A DNA stretch of 64,000 nucleotides from contig NZ_MTIV01000022.1 of the NCBI RefSeq assembly GCF_002019695.1, positions 1 to 64,000 on the forward strand, given 5' to 3'. Origin of the DNA: Evansella clarkii. Lineage in GTDB: Bacteria > Bacillota > Bacilli > Bacillales > Salisediminibacteriaceae. Position numbers and translations under genes: made by a program. Of this stretch, positions 1 to 7,627 are shown in pieces. The notes below the pieces were generated by a model. The model did no database searches. It was not told where the DNA came from and saw only the letters and a list, made by a program, of their open reading frames with translations. Position 1 is the stretch's first letter, and each line of letters starts with the position of its first letter.

Positions 1-11
1 CCCCCCCCCCC
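1..11. repeat. Poly-C tract at the window edge
   Basis: Eleven consecutive C residues open the window. Read on the minus strand they become ATGATGAAG followed by a G run, so an ATG lies directly beside the tract. The same 16 bases (11 C then TTCAT) recur at 3835-3850. The gene, if any, lies outside the window. Confidence 0.5.
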
Positions 12-61
12 TTCATCATTATTTTAAAATTAAAATACCTTACAATACAAGGTATAATCTT

Positions 62-96
62 AAAAAACTATCTACGAATATGTCATTCGTAGATAG
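62..96 (-). terminator. Rho-independent terminator of the 104-895 gene
   Basis: A perfect 12-bp inverted repeat (68-79 and 85-96, loop ATGTC) lies just after the stop of the minus-strand gene. On that strand it is followed by a run of six T (62-67). Confidence 0.8.
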
Positions 97-103
97 ACCT
101 ATC

Positions 104-895
104 TTATTTTCGGTATTGTCTATATCTAAGAGCAAAATCAAAAGTTCCCCAGCTAAGGTTAGGAATCGTTATTTGGTAATAAAAATCCCCAATGCCTAAT
201 ACTGATGCATCGGCATCTAATCCAGTAGAAGTAGCAGTGTACCTTGGCCTTGTTGATGTGATGAGTCGGTCACCTAGTGCTACCATTCTATATAATGAAA
301 AAGTAGCTCTTTGGCTGGTATTTGTAGCATTTATGGACATTGATGATTGCAAGCTCATATTATTGCTATCAATCATTATTCTATTAGTTCTATATGTTTG
401 GCCGTTCATTGATCCAGACCTATTCAGGTAATGCCATCGAGTTATAGCAGGGTAAAAATCATCAGATTGAGAAAATGATAAATCCTCGCTTATCTCAATA
501 TCAACTTCAGGTTGCTCTATAAAAATATGAGTATCTTTTACATGAACAGGCATGGTGTATTTTTCACCTGTTTCGTGAGTCACTTCCACTGTAAAAATGA
601 TTTGATCATCTTTTGAATCTACCCCTATCGCTTCGAGTCCACTAATCGGATCTTGGTTGAGTATACGAGTGTATTCATTCTTAATCTCGTTATCTGGAAA
701 TCTCTGATCGACAGTGATGTTGACAAGTGTCTCTATATCTTTATTTATAAGAGAGTCGAAATACGTGTCCAATAACTCTGTCGCATTGGTCAATTCCTCG
801 TTATCATTGTCAAAATCACTTTCAGCTGCTGCAGGGTTAACCACCATAATAGATACAAATAACAAAATCAATAAAACAATTATTCTCTTAATCAT
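104..895 (-). CDS. Secreted protein of unknown function
   Basis: A 263-residue protein with a typical Gram-positive signal peptide: basic MIKR, a hydrophobic stretch to about residue 20, and AAA-ES as likely cleavage site. After an acidic Asp/Glu/Asn stretch, residues 38-115 resemble the small alpha+beta folds seen in many exported Bacillus proteins. The C-terminal third is rich in Ser, Thr, Tyr and Arg and looks beta-rich. I do not recognise a family. It is monocistronic, with its own terminator at 62-96. The length and signal-peptide-plus-beta-tail plan resemble the secreted protein at 17733-18584, but I could not align the two. An extracellular or wall-associated role is inference. Confidence 0.7.
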   Translation of the reverse strand: MIKRIIVLLILLFVSIMVVNPAAAESDFDNDNEELTNATELLDTYFDSLINKDIETLVNITVDQRFPDNEIKNEYTRILNQDPISGLEAIGVDSKDDQIIFTVEVTHETGEKYTMPVHVKDTHIFIEQPEVDIEISEDLSFSQSDDFYPAITRWHYLNRSGSMNGQTYRTNRIMIDSNNMSLQSSMSINATNTSQRATFSLYRMVALGDRLITSTRPRYTATSTGLDADASVLGIGDFYYQITIPNLSWGTFDFALRYRQYRK

Positions 896-1141
896 TTGAA
901 TTCCTCCCTTAGTTCTCGTTTAGGATCGCACCCCTTATACTCCCCCAAACCTCCTCCCAATATAAGATTTAAAATTAAAGTCTGGAAGGTTAAATCTTCC
1001 ACATCAAGACAAATAAATTATATTATATGGATTTTTTTACCACAAGTTACAATTTTCTGTATATTATAACACCCTGCGATTTAATGTACTATATTCTTCC
1101 ATTTCCTCAATCCACCAAAGGTTTCTATCATAAATCTACTA

Positions 1142-1170
1142 TTGACAAATATTTATATTAAACATATAAT
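1142..1170 (+). promoter_or_regulatory. Perfect sigma-A promoter for the primase operon
   Basis: TTGACA (1142-1147) and TATAAT (1165-1170) are separated by exactly 17 bases in a very AT-rich stretch. Transcription should start near 1177, giving a leader of about 138 nt before the first ORF. Such a strong promoter on a replication gene usually needs a repressor or antisense control. The rest of 896-1314 shows no gene I can support. Confidence 0.75.
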
Positions 1171-1314
1171 TAGTGGTTATCCTCCATAATACCTCGCAAT
1201 AGTCCCACACCCCGAGGCGACCAGTCGATGGCTATGAAAATATAAGACGGTTCCAGGCTCTCACCCATCCACCAATAAACAACAAGAAAAGAGATCAAGA
1301 GAAGGAGAGAATCG

Positions 1315-1401
1315 ATGAAAAAGAGTAAAAGACTTGAAAATTCAAGAGAAGTCACAGCAAAAGGGGTGGGGAAACATGGCATCATCAAAGCAACTGGATA
1401 A
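1315..1401 (+). CDS. Leader peptide overlapping the primase start
   Basis: A 28-codon ORF (starts MKKSKRLENS, ends TAA at 1399-1401) begins 6 nt after a near-perfect Shine-Dalgarno, GAAGGAGAG. It runs in another frame across the primase start at 1376. Ribosomes ending at 1401 would pass over the primase start, so its job may be translational coupling or dampening of primase synthesis. The strong ribosome binding site is the only evidence that it is translated. Confidence 0.45.
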   Translation: MKKSKRLENSREVTAKGVGKHGIIKATG

Positions 1402-3052
1402 ACCTAAAATGGCAAGCTGGCTGGAAAGCTTTTTAGATAATACTCCGAAACCGGCACATCCGACGAAAGAGACGCTTACACAGATCGGAGAGAATGCCCT
1501 TCATGCGAAGTTAATGGACGTCGAGGAGTACAACATGGAAGTGAGCCCACGTCTTAGAAAGCGACTACCTGAACGTTTAGAGTTCAGCGAGATAGCCGCG
1601 ATCTTACTTCACGTCCTGTCGTTTCGGTCGATTGCTACGTCCAAACAGGCAGACAGTGGAACGCTCGGTGTGTATGTGCCAGGAGATAATATCATGTGGC
1701 AGAAAGGATCAAAATTTAAAAACCCCGAAGGTATTTATTCCACGAATGAGAAACTGCTGCAGTATATGATGAGACAGCTCACCGCGGATATTCGGCAAAA
1801 AGAAATTGAAGAAGCGATCGGCATTATCAATACGTATGCTCCCGAAGTGAGTGCCACCACCGACCCGCATCTCTTTCCTGTGAACAATGGCATCTACAAC
1901 CAGAAAACCGGCGTGTTAGAGCCGTTCTCTGAGGATTACGTATTCCTCACTAAAATCAATGTGAACTACGTACCAAACGCACAAAACCCCATGATCCAGG
2001 AGCCTGATGGTACACATTGGGATGTAGAGTCCTGGCTAAACGACCTTTCTGTCACTCCGGAAGTCAACGAGCTCTTATGGCAGGTCATCGCGGCCAGCCT
2101 GCAGCCGAACCGGGGGATGAACAAGTCCATCTGGTTTTATTCCGAATCCGGGAACAACGGAAAAGGTACGGTGGGTCAGCTAATTAAGAACTTGCTCGGC
2201 AAGGGAAACTATTCATCTTTATCTGTGATTGATTTTAACCACGAATTCAAAAAGCAGGATCTGCTTGGTGTAGCCGCAAATATCGCCGATGAGAACGACG
2301 TGGATAAATATATTGATTCTGTGAAGGACTACAAGGCGAGCATCACAGGGGATGACGTGATTATCAACCGGAAGCATAAAGACCCGGTACGGGTGCAGTT
2401 TCGCGGGCTCAACATCCAAATGATGAACGGACTGCCGAAGACGAAAGATAAAACCGGATCGTTCTATCGTCGTTTAATTATCGTGCCGTTTATCAAATCA
2501 TTTACGAATAACGGGGAGAAAAACTATATCAAGAGCGATTATATCGCCAGAAAAGAGGTGCTGGAGTACGTCTTATATAAGGCCCTGTCGCTTGAGTTTG
2601 ACGAGTTCAGCGTTCCGCAGGCGTCGGCATACCTGCTCGATCAGTACCGAGAGAAGAACAATCCTGTGCTGGATTTCTGGAATGAGCTGCGTGAAGAATT
2701 TAAGTGGGATCTGATCCCGAAGCAATTTCTATATGACTTATACCAGAAATGGTTCGAGCGGAGTAATCCGAGCGGGAAGCTGATTGGCCAGCGCACCTTC
2801 TTTGACCAGCTCTCACCGATTATAGACGCGGACGGGGAATGGGAAAACCGCATTGGCGCTGACAAGACCAACATTCGTACCGGGACCAGTATGGATAATG
2901 ATGAGCCGCTCATCACGGAATACGGTCTCGATAAGCCGTACCGAAACGGCGCCCCGTCTCCGTGGGTCAATTCGAGTTATAACGGAACGAATCCTCAAAC
3001 GATTCGTGACTTTACACGAAAGACGAAATACCGGGGCATTCTGAGGAACTGA
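1376..3052 (+). CDS. P4-type primase C-terminal helicase (SF3, D5-like)
   Basis: A 558-residue phage/plasmid primase-helicase. Around residue 260 there is a Walker A loop (SGNNGKGT), around 304 a Walker B-like acidic stretch (ADENDVD), and around 350-365 the SF3 motif C and arginine-finger region (MMNGLPKTKDKTGSFYRR). The N-terminal 200 residues match the D5 N-terminal region that precedes such helicases. No CHC2 zinc-finger primase domain is visible. It probably unwinds plasmid DNA and supports replication initiation. I chose ATG 1376 because AGGGGTGGGG lies just upstream; a TTG at 1334 would extend it by 14 residues that overlap the leader ORF. Confidence 0.85.
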   Translation: MASSKQLDKPKMASWLESFLDNTPKPAHPTKETLTQIGENALHAKLMDVEEYNMEVSPRLRKRLPERLEFSEIAAILLHVLSFRSIATSKQADSGTLGVYVPGDNIMWQKGSKFKNPEGIYSTNEKLLQYMMRQLTADIRQKEIEEAIGIINTYAPEVSATTDPHLFPVNNGIYNQKTGVLEPFSEDYVFLTKINVNYVPNAQNPMIQEPDGTHWDVESWLNDLSVTPEVNELLWQVIAASLQPNRGMNKSIWFYSESGNNGKGTVGQLIKNLLGKGNYSSLSVIDFNHEFKKQDLLGVAANIADENDVDKYIDSVKDYKASITGDDVIINRKHKDPVRVQFRGLNIQMMNGLPKTKDKTGSFYRRLIIVPFIKSFTNNGEKNYIKSDYIARKEVLEYVLYKALSLEFDEFSVPQASAYLLDQYREKNNPVLDFWNELREEFKWDLIPKQFLYDLYQKWFERSNPSGKLIGQRTFFDQLSPIIDADGEWENRIGADKTNIRTGTSMDNDEPLITEYGLDKPYRNGAPSPWVNSSYNGTNPQTIRDFTRKTKYRGILRN

Positions 3053-3091
3053 AATGCCCGGGAATCACTTGCCTATATAGGAGGGATCGGC

Positions 3092-3496
3092 ATGAATGTT
3101 GTTTTATTTATTATCGTGACGATGATTGCCGCCCTGCTTTTAGGTCATCAGACGTTCAAACGCCATCTGGAGAGAAAATCAAGGACGTACGCCAATGAGA
3201 CCTTTCCGGACCGCTATTTCGATACGAAATACCACTTCTTCCGGCAGACCCTCCCACTCAAGGGACACCGGGTGATCCACTGGCATCAGGGGAAAAAGAC
3301 GGTAATTAATCTATACCAGGTCGACCGCGTCAGTGTCCGCCTCTTTCGGCTCGCCATCCACACGAAGAACCAAAAGACCGTACACCTCCCGCTTCGGTTT
3401 GAACGCCTGGTGGAAATCTACGCAATTTTCAAATATCACCGGCCGGACGACTCCCGCACCACCCTTTCGACCCGGTATGCCTATCAGAAGCAGTGA
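3092..3496 (+). CDS. Small membrane-anchored basic protein
   Basis: A 134-residue protein with one N-terminal membrane segment (about residues 3-18) followed by a strongly basic domain rich in Arg, His and Tyr. AGGAGGG stands 8 nt before the ATG. It follows the primase gene by 39 nt and shares its terminator at 3512-3544, so the two are probably co-transcribed. I do not recognise the family. A membrane-tethered, nucleic-acid-binding role would fit its charge and neighbour, but that is inference. Confidence 0.65.
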   Translation: MNVVLFIIVTMIAALLLGHQTFKRHLERKSRTYANETFPDRYFDTKYHFFRQTLPLKGHRVIHWHQGKKTVINLYQVDRVSVRLFRLAIHTKNQKTVHLPLRFERLVEIYAIFKYHRPDDSRTTLSTRYAYQKQ

Positions 3497-3511
3497 TGTC
3501 TCTATTAAAAT

Positions 3512-3544
3512 AAAGGGATTGTCTTTTTAGACAATCCCTTTTTT
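3512..3544. terminator. Bidirectional terminator
   Basis: A 13-bp perfect inverted repeat (3512-3524 and 3529-3541, loop TTTT) with A on one side and T on the other. It serves the plus-strand primase operon and the converging minus-strand ORF at 3562-3744. Confidence 0.9.
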
Positions 3545-3561
3545 ACGTTGAGCCTTATATG

Positions 3562-3744
3562 TCATCCTTCTCTTTTCCCCTTACGGTACTCATCTAAGAC
3601 AAAAACTACCGCCTCTTTAAAATCCATTGATGGGTCACGGTCCCCAAGAATAGCCTGACAGGCATAATCGAACCTGACAGATGGATTCTTGGACCTTATG
3701 TATGCTAAAAATCGATAACTCTTATCGTGGCTCACCATCATCAA
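3562..3744 (-). CDS. Small hypothetical protein, probably a remnant
   Basis: A 60-residue ORF beginning with three ATG codons and ending at the shared terminator. No Shine-Dalgarno is visible. The start overlaps the end of an open frame from the poly-G region (stop at 3722-3724), so expression would need coupling. Its sequence (ILGDRDPSMDFKEAVVF and a basic end) does not point to a family I know. It may be the tail of a decayed gene together with 3819-3953. Confidence 0.4.
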   Translation of the reverse strand: MMMVSHDKSYRFLAYIRSKNPSVRFDYACQAILGDRDPSMDFKEAVVFVLDEYRKGKREG

Positions 3745-3953
3745 CTGATGTTTTTTCTAATTCACCGAAGTCAATATTAACAATTTGCCAAGATTGAATC
3801 CCAACATTATCATCTGGACTAACTCTTATGACCTCCCCCCCCCCCTTCATTTACCAGGGTTTTCTTCCAATTTACATAGAAAAACTGTTCGGGAGTTTCA
3901 TCCATAACTAAAATATTATACATATGAAACGTCAGGTCTTGGATGACGATCAC
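3722..3953 (-). pseudogene. ORF split by a poly-G tract
   Basis: On the minus strand an open frame from GTG 3953 contains MDETPEQFFYVNWKKT. It then enters an 11-G run (C at 3835-3845) and stops at 3819. In another frame the sequence after the run stays open (VIRVSPDDNVGIQSW...) until 3722. Eleven G put the halves out of frame, while ten or thirteen would join them. It is either a slipped or phase-variable gene, a decayed gene, or a homopolymer sequencing error. No clear ribosome binding site precedes it. Confidence 0.45.
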
Positions 3954-4050
3954 CTTGTGATCCGAAGTGATAATTGGTCCTCAATATAAATCATTTAAAT
4001 AGGCACAATTATGTGATTGGTAAACTCAATTACAGCATTACTGTCCCAAT

Positions 4051-4770
4051 TTATTTCTTTAATGACTTCTGTACTAAAGCTGATAAAATTATACTTAATT
4101 CATATAATCCAATTAAAGGTATAGTAATAAGTAGGTCAGTCAAAATATCTGGTGGACTAATGATAACTGAAATTATAACCATAATAAAATAGGATACTTT
4201 CCTAGCTTTCTTTAATATGGTATGGTTTATGATTCCTAATCGGGTTAAAAACATAATTAAAACTGGAAACTGGAACAATACAGTTATGGGGATAACCAAG
4301 TAGAATACAAAGCTAAAGTATTGAATAATCCCAATGGCCTCCGTAGTACCTATTCTCTCTCCTAAAATTTGAGAAAAGTTGAAAACCAAGGGTAGAATTA
4401 TGTAATAAGAAAAAATAAAACCCAAATATAGAAGTATAACTGAAGTTGGAACATATATAAATGTAGCTAATTTTTCATTGCTATGTAAACTGGAGCTAAC
4501 AAATGACCATATTTGGAAAAACATAAAAGGGATTGCTAAGAAAATAGCTATGCCGATAGTAAAAAGAACATATATTCTTATCGTGTCCCAAGGGGAAAAT
4601 ACATTCCAAGATAGTTCTAATGCATGAGGTACATTCTTTAGATAATTTATTACACCATCTGCTAAGAAAAAACTAACAAAAGTCGCAAGTACAATAAAAA
4701 TTAAACTTGAAATTATTTTTCCTCTCAGTATTTCAAAATGTTCAATGAACGTTAAGTTATTTTCAGACAT
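4051..4770 (-). CDS. tatC: Sec-independent translocase TatC
   Basis: A 239-residue polytopic protein of the usual TatC size with the family pattern. The short N-terminus is followed by an amphipathic FIEHFEILRGKI that matches the conserved HLxELRxR region. Six hydrophobic segments follow, with the characteristic FQIWSFVSSSLHSNEK loop after the second. TatC binds the twin-arginine signal of folded export substrates. It is the last gene of the minus-strand cassette and follows tatA after a hairpin. A dedicated Tat substrate lies 2 kb upstream in the same direction, so this pair probably serves it. Confidence 0.92.
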   Translation of the reverse strand: MSENNLTFIEHFEILRGKIISSLIFIVLATFVSFFLADGVINYLKNVPHALELSWNVFSPWDTIRIYVLFTIGIAIFLAIPFMFFQIWSFVSSSLHSNEKLATFIYVPTSVILLYLGFIFSYYIILPLVFNFSQILGERIGTTEAIGIIQYFSFVFYLVIPITVLFQFPVLIMFLTRLGIINHTILKKARKVSYFIMVIISVIISPPDILTDLLITIPLIGLYELSIILSALVQKSLKK

Positions 4771-4790
4771 ATAGAATCTACTCCTATTTT

Positions 4791-4824
4791 GTTGAGATAT
4801 ACCTTAATTTAGGTATATCTCAAC
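4791..4824 (-). promoter_or_regulatory. Hairpin between tatA and tatC
   Basis: A perfect 14-bp inverted repeat (4791-4804 and 4811-4824, 6-nt loop) fills the space between the two genes. It has no T run on the minus strand and is followed directly by the tatC ribosome binding site. It is more likely to stabilise the tatA end or reduce tatC expression than to terminate fully. That fits the excess of TatA over TatC in Tat systems. Confidence 0.6.
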
Positions 4825-4831
4825 AAGTGAT

Positions 4832-5017
4832 CTATTCTTCTTTTCTATCCTCTTGCTCATCTTTTTGGCCATCTGATATGATATCTCTTGTCCCATCCTT
4901 AAATTCTTTTAATGTTCTACCAAACGCTCTTCCGAGTTCTGGCAGCTTATTCGGTCCAAATAAAAGTAGAGCTATTATTACTATTAAAACTAAACTAGCA
5001 GGACCAATATTACCCAT
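4832..5017 (-). CDS. tatA: Sec-independent translocase TatA
   Basis: A 61-residue protein with the whole TatA plan: a short N-terminal membrane helix, the hinge FGPNKLPELG, an amphipathic helix (GRAFGRTLKEFKDGT) and a charged tail. AAGGAGGGG precedes ATG. TatA oligomers form the export pore used with TatC for folded proteins. In Gram-positive minimal systems one TatA and one TatC suffice, as here. Confidence 0.93.
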   Translation of the reverse strand: MGNIGPASLVLIVIIALLLFGPNKLPELGRAFGRTLKEFKDGTRDIISDGQKDEQEDRKEE

Positions 5018-5052
5018 TATTATTTCCCCTCCTTTCTTGAAAGTAGTATTTA

Positions 5053-5499
5053 CTATTCTTTGTTCAATTCATATGTCTTAATGATTTGATCAGATTCATC
5101 TTTTAACACTAAATAAATTGGTCTATTATTGGGGAAATCAATTAAACTAGAAGAGTGTGTAATCCAAAAGGATATTTTACCGTTTTCAGCTGGTATTAGA
5201 ATGGATCTTTTGAGATCACCAATCGACATAATAGTATTAGTGTCATCAATACCAACAATAAATCCTTCTTCACTTTGAATCTCTGCACGATATTCTCCTT
5301 TGGAAAGTCGAGTTATCTCAGCAAGGAAGTATGATATTTCTCCATTATCTAAAAAGTTTACAAAACCTGTTTCGTCTTCACTTGTGACTAGTTGAAATTT
5401 ATTATCCTCAGTATCCACGTTTGATGTATTGCTAAAACACCCTATAGACAACAAAATAAAAAGTAGTAAAATGATAAAGATTAATAACTTATTTTTCAT
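5053..5499 (-). CDS. Putative lipoprotein of the Tat/Mau-like cassette
   Basis: A 148-residue protein with a lipoprotein signal peptide: basic MKNK, a hydrophobic core and the lipobox LSIGC, so the Cys near residue 21 would be lipidated outside the membrane. The rest is a beta-rich soluble domain with no family I recognise. A good ribosome binding site (GGGGG) precedes it. It sits between the membrane protein at 5717-6388 and tatA, all on the same strand. It may hold, receive or protect the exported Cys-rich protein, but this is inference from position only. Confidence 0.7.
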   Translation of the reverse strand: MKNKLLIFIILLLFILLSIGCFSNTSNVDTEDNKFQLVTSEDETGFVNFLDNGEISYFLAEITRLSKGEYRAEIQSEEGFIVGIDDTNTIMSIGDLKRSILIPAENGKISFWITHSSSLIDFPNNRPIYLVLKDESDQIIKTYELNKE

Positions 5500-5588
5500 T
5501 TAATATCCCCCCTCAAATAAGTTTAATTCCGTCACGAATACTTACTTATTCTCTGAATTGTTTGAACACCAAATAGTAGGCTACCCCT

Positions 5589-5720
5589 AATGAGGTGGTT
5601 GAAAAGTTGATCGATAGGGAGAAACAACATGAACTAACCGGTCATTACTTGAAGAAACTCGCTTATTACCTCACTTCAAAGAACTATGACTTGGTTTTCG
5701 TTTGTCGTCAATCTATTTAA
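5589..5720 (+). pseudogene. Coding remnant on the opposite strand
   Basis: A 43-codon open stretch (contains EVVEKLIDREKQHELTG and ends VCRQSI) has protein-like composition but no start codon or ribosome binding site. Its stop at 5718-5720 overlaps the end of the minus-strand gene at 5717. It is probably the tail of a lost mobile or phage gene; I do not recognise the family. Confidence 0.35.
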
Positions 5721-6388
5721 AAAAATAGAAAGAACTCGATATTAAATCTACTAAGCACTAACATTATACTAGTAATATAAACGACAAATAACATTCTTCT
5801 TCTCAATAAACTAAGAGAATTGGTGTTTTTGCACTGATTTTGTGCACTATTTAGGATGAAGTGTCTATAGGAAGTAAACACGGGAGGAACTGATCTAATT
5901 AGTCCATAAATTGCCCCCGCGATAATACTATATAATAAATCACCAATTAAAATGGATGTTATAACATAGAAATGAAATATAGATCCAGCTTGATATGTAA
6001 TAAATCCTAATCCTAAAATCGATCCCCAAAGTAGAGAAGATTTGTTTCCAGCTTGATTGACCCATTCTGCGGGTATCGCAAATTTTCCAGTCGGCAGAAT
6101 TTTGGTTTTATTTGTATACTCTAATAATAGAAATACAATGGTCGTTGTAAAAAGGATAGTCATTCTTGTTTCATAGGTTGCAAACAAAGATATCACTAAC
6201 CCTAATGCGCCTATGCATAAACCAATAAACGTAGAGCTAATAACCATCGATAATATATATTCAACAAAATATTTCACTCTTTTCTTTTGGTTGCCATCCA
6301 GGCTCCCTAAAACGTTTAGCCCTCAAATACTGTCTGAACTAGCTAGGGCTGCTGTTAATGATATTAAACCTAATAAAACAATATCCAT
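5717..6388 (-). pseudogene. Polytopic membrane protein interrupted by in-frame TGA
   Basis: A well-formed gene start (AGGTGG, then ATG at 6388) encodes a membrane segment ending in LASSDSI, then TGA at 6323-6325. The same frame continues open (GLNVLGSLDGNQKKR...) for another 200 codons with about five more hydrophobic segments. A Trp codon (TGG) in place of TGA would give a clean protein of about 223 residues. Otherwise a weak GTG at 6277 could start a shorter form of 186 residues. The length, segment number and setting beside MauE/MauD-like genes recall CcdA- or MauF-like electron carriers, but the paired membrane cysteines of that family are not evident. Confidence 0.6.
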
Positions 6389-6487
6389 CTACTCCACCTC
6401 CTGGAAAAAGTATTGAGGCTGGACAATAACTAAAATGGACCACGATAAAGAATAATGGTTAAATGTTAAAGGATTTTTTAAAGGAGA

Positions 6488-6542
6488 AAATCCGAACTAA
6501 TTCGAATTCTAGCAGTAGAAATATGAATCTTCGTTCGGATTT
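6488..6542 (-). terminator. Possible terminator or attenuator after the Tat substrate gene
   Basis: Ten-base arms (6488-6497 and 6533-6542) flank a 35-nt loop that can itself partly pair. On the minus strand it lies downstream of the Tat substrate gene and is followed by a T-rich stretch. It would separate the highly expressed substrate from the membrane genes. Confidence 0.45.
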
Positions 6543-6588
6543 ACCCTTTGTTTAAAATACTTTTTGTCCCATCCTCTTTTAATATTTA

Positions 6589-7056
6589 TTAATAGTGAGT
6601 TGTACTCCTGCAAGCACAAAGTACATATCTTCCAGATACTTTTGCCCCTCTATCACATCTACTAAAATGAGGGGGATCTGCAGGGCCAGCGATATCAAGT
6701 TTACAATCTCTGCATATATGACCACTTGATCCACCTTCTGAATACCAAAACCCTCCAGCATATGGACACAACCCAGTACCACATGGCGCGTTGGATCTTG
6801 TACAGGTTGAATATGAAGTAGGACAAGTTCCATTCGATAAGCGACATCCACTACACATCTGACCATGAGGAGGAGCACAAGGTGTTCCATGAGCCAGTGC
6901 CATTTGTAATCCATCTCTAGGATTTATTATAAGTATTGCTACTAGACCAGCAGTAGCGACTGCCAATTTGTTTATGAAATTTCTTCTGCTAATTTTTCTT
7001 TGCATCGATGCTACAAACGTTTGTGTTTTAGAGTCTTTGCTGTTTCTCTCCTCCAT
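6589..7056 (-). CDS. Tat-exported 12-Cys protein, MADH light chain-like
   Basis: A 155-residue protein with a twin-arginine signal (SRRNF at 23-27, hydrophobic stretch to about 50, cleavage near ALAHG). The mature part of about 100 residues has twelve cysteines (60-149). That is the number in the methylamine dehydrogenase light chain MauA, which has six disulfides, and the order of Cys-rich stretches is similar (MCSGC...GTCPTS near the start). MauA makes its TTQ cofactor from two tryptophans; here only one Trp (104) is visible, so TTQ cannot form. It is therefore likely a disulfide-rich exported protein of another function. The two genes upstream resemble MauD and MauE, which assist disulfide formation in MauA. 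Confidence 0.75.
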   Translation of the reverse strand: MEERNSKDSKTQTFVASMQRKISRRNFINKLAVATAGLVAILIINPRDGLQMALAHGTPCAPPHGQMCSGCRLSNGTCPTSYSTCTRSNAPCGTGLCPYAGGFWYSEGGSSGHICRDCKLDIAGPADPPHFSRCDRGAKVSGRYVLCACRSTTHY

Positions 7057-7077
7057 TTCATCACCCTCTACTAAAAA

Positions 7078-7626
7078 TTATGCAACCTTATTAGAAACTG
7101 CTTTTAAGTATTTTTCTAGATGTCCATATGTGTTTACAAGCCCTTTCTCTCTCACTACCCCCTCCCCATCAATAGCATAAGCAAAAGGTGTTGCAATAAT
7201 ATCTAACTCTTGCCCGTCTTCTTGTGTTACCTGAACCACTTCGAAATTTACGTTATGCTTTTGGGCATATGTTCTCACGTCTTCAATATCTTCAGATATC
7301 ACCCCCAGTACCATTTTCACATTAGTTTTATTCGATAGATTTATTAAATCTGGAAGTATTTTTGAACACTCTTCACATTTTGTGGAAGCAAACATAACTA
7401 AGGTTGAAGTACCATAGTTATTTTCAATTGACCATTTTAAATTCCTTATCGATTTTAATGGAATCTTAGGTAACTCTCTTCCAATTGGTATTCCACTTTG
7501 ATTAACCCCTCTGGATGTCCCCATAACCATAATTCCAAGTTGTCTATACAGAATTAGATTCATAATAAGAAGAGGGAAAACTAATACCCAAAGTGATATA
7601 TAACTGATCCAAAAAAAATTACTCAT
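7078..7626 (-). CDS. MauD-like membrane-anchored thioredoxin-fold protein
   Basis: A 182-residue protein with one N-terminal membrane helix, the MauD-type stretch QLGIMVMG...GIPIGRELP, then a thioredoxin-like domain. The redox motif is CEEC (about residue 97-100) after LVMFASTK, and the cis-Pro is in ATPFAY. MauD family members act outside the membrane in forming or isomerising disulfides of the MADH light chain. The next gene downstream encodes a 12-Cys Tat substrate, a natural client. It follows the MauE-like gene with a one-base gap, so the two are translationally linked. Confidence 0.8.
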   Translation of the reverse strand: MSNFFWISYISLWVLVFPLLIMNLILYRQLGIMVMGTSRGVNQSGIPIGRELPKIPLKSIRNLKWSIENNYGTSTLVMFASTKCEECSKILPDLINLSNKTNVKMVLGVISEDIEDVRTYAQKHNVNFEVVQVTQEDGQELDIIATPFAYAIDGEGVVREKGLVNTYGHLEKYLKAVSNKVA

Positions 7627-7627
7627 C

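Noticed and set aside
1170-1388. Minus-strand 72-codon ORF over the primase leader
   Set aside because: No ribosome binding site and composition explained by the antisense of the leader region; treated as a shadow.
6579-6914. Second minus-strand ORF of 111 codons over the Tat substrate
   Set aside because: It lies inside the Tat substrate gene in another frame; the Tat signal and Cys pattern support the other frame.
6589-7056. Functional methylamine dehydrogenase light chain
   Set aside because: The TTQ cofactor needs two Trp residues; only one is visible in the mature part, and no heavy chain or MauG gene is present.
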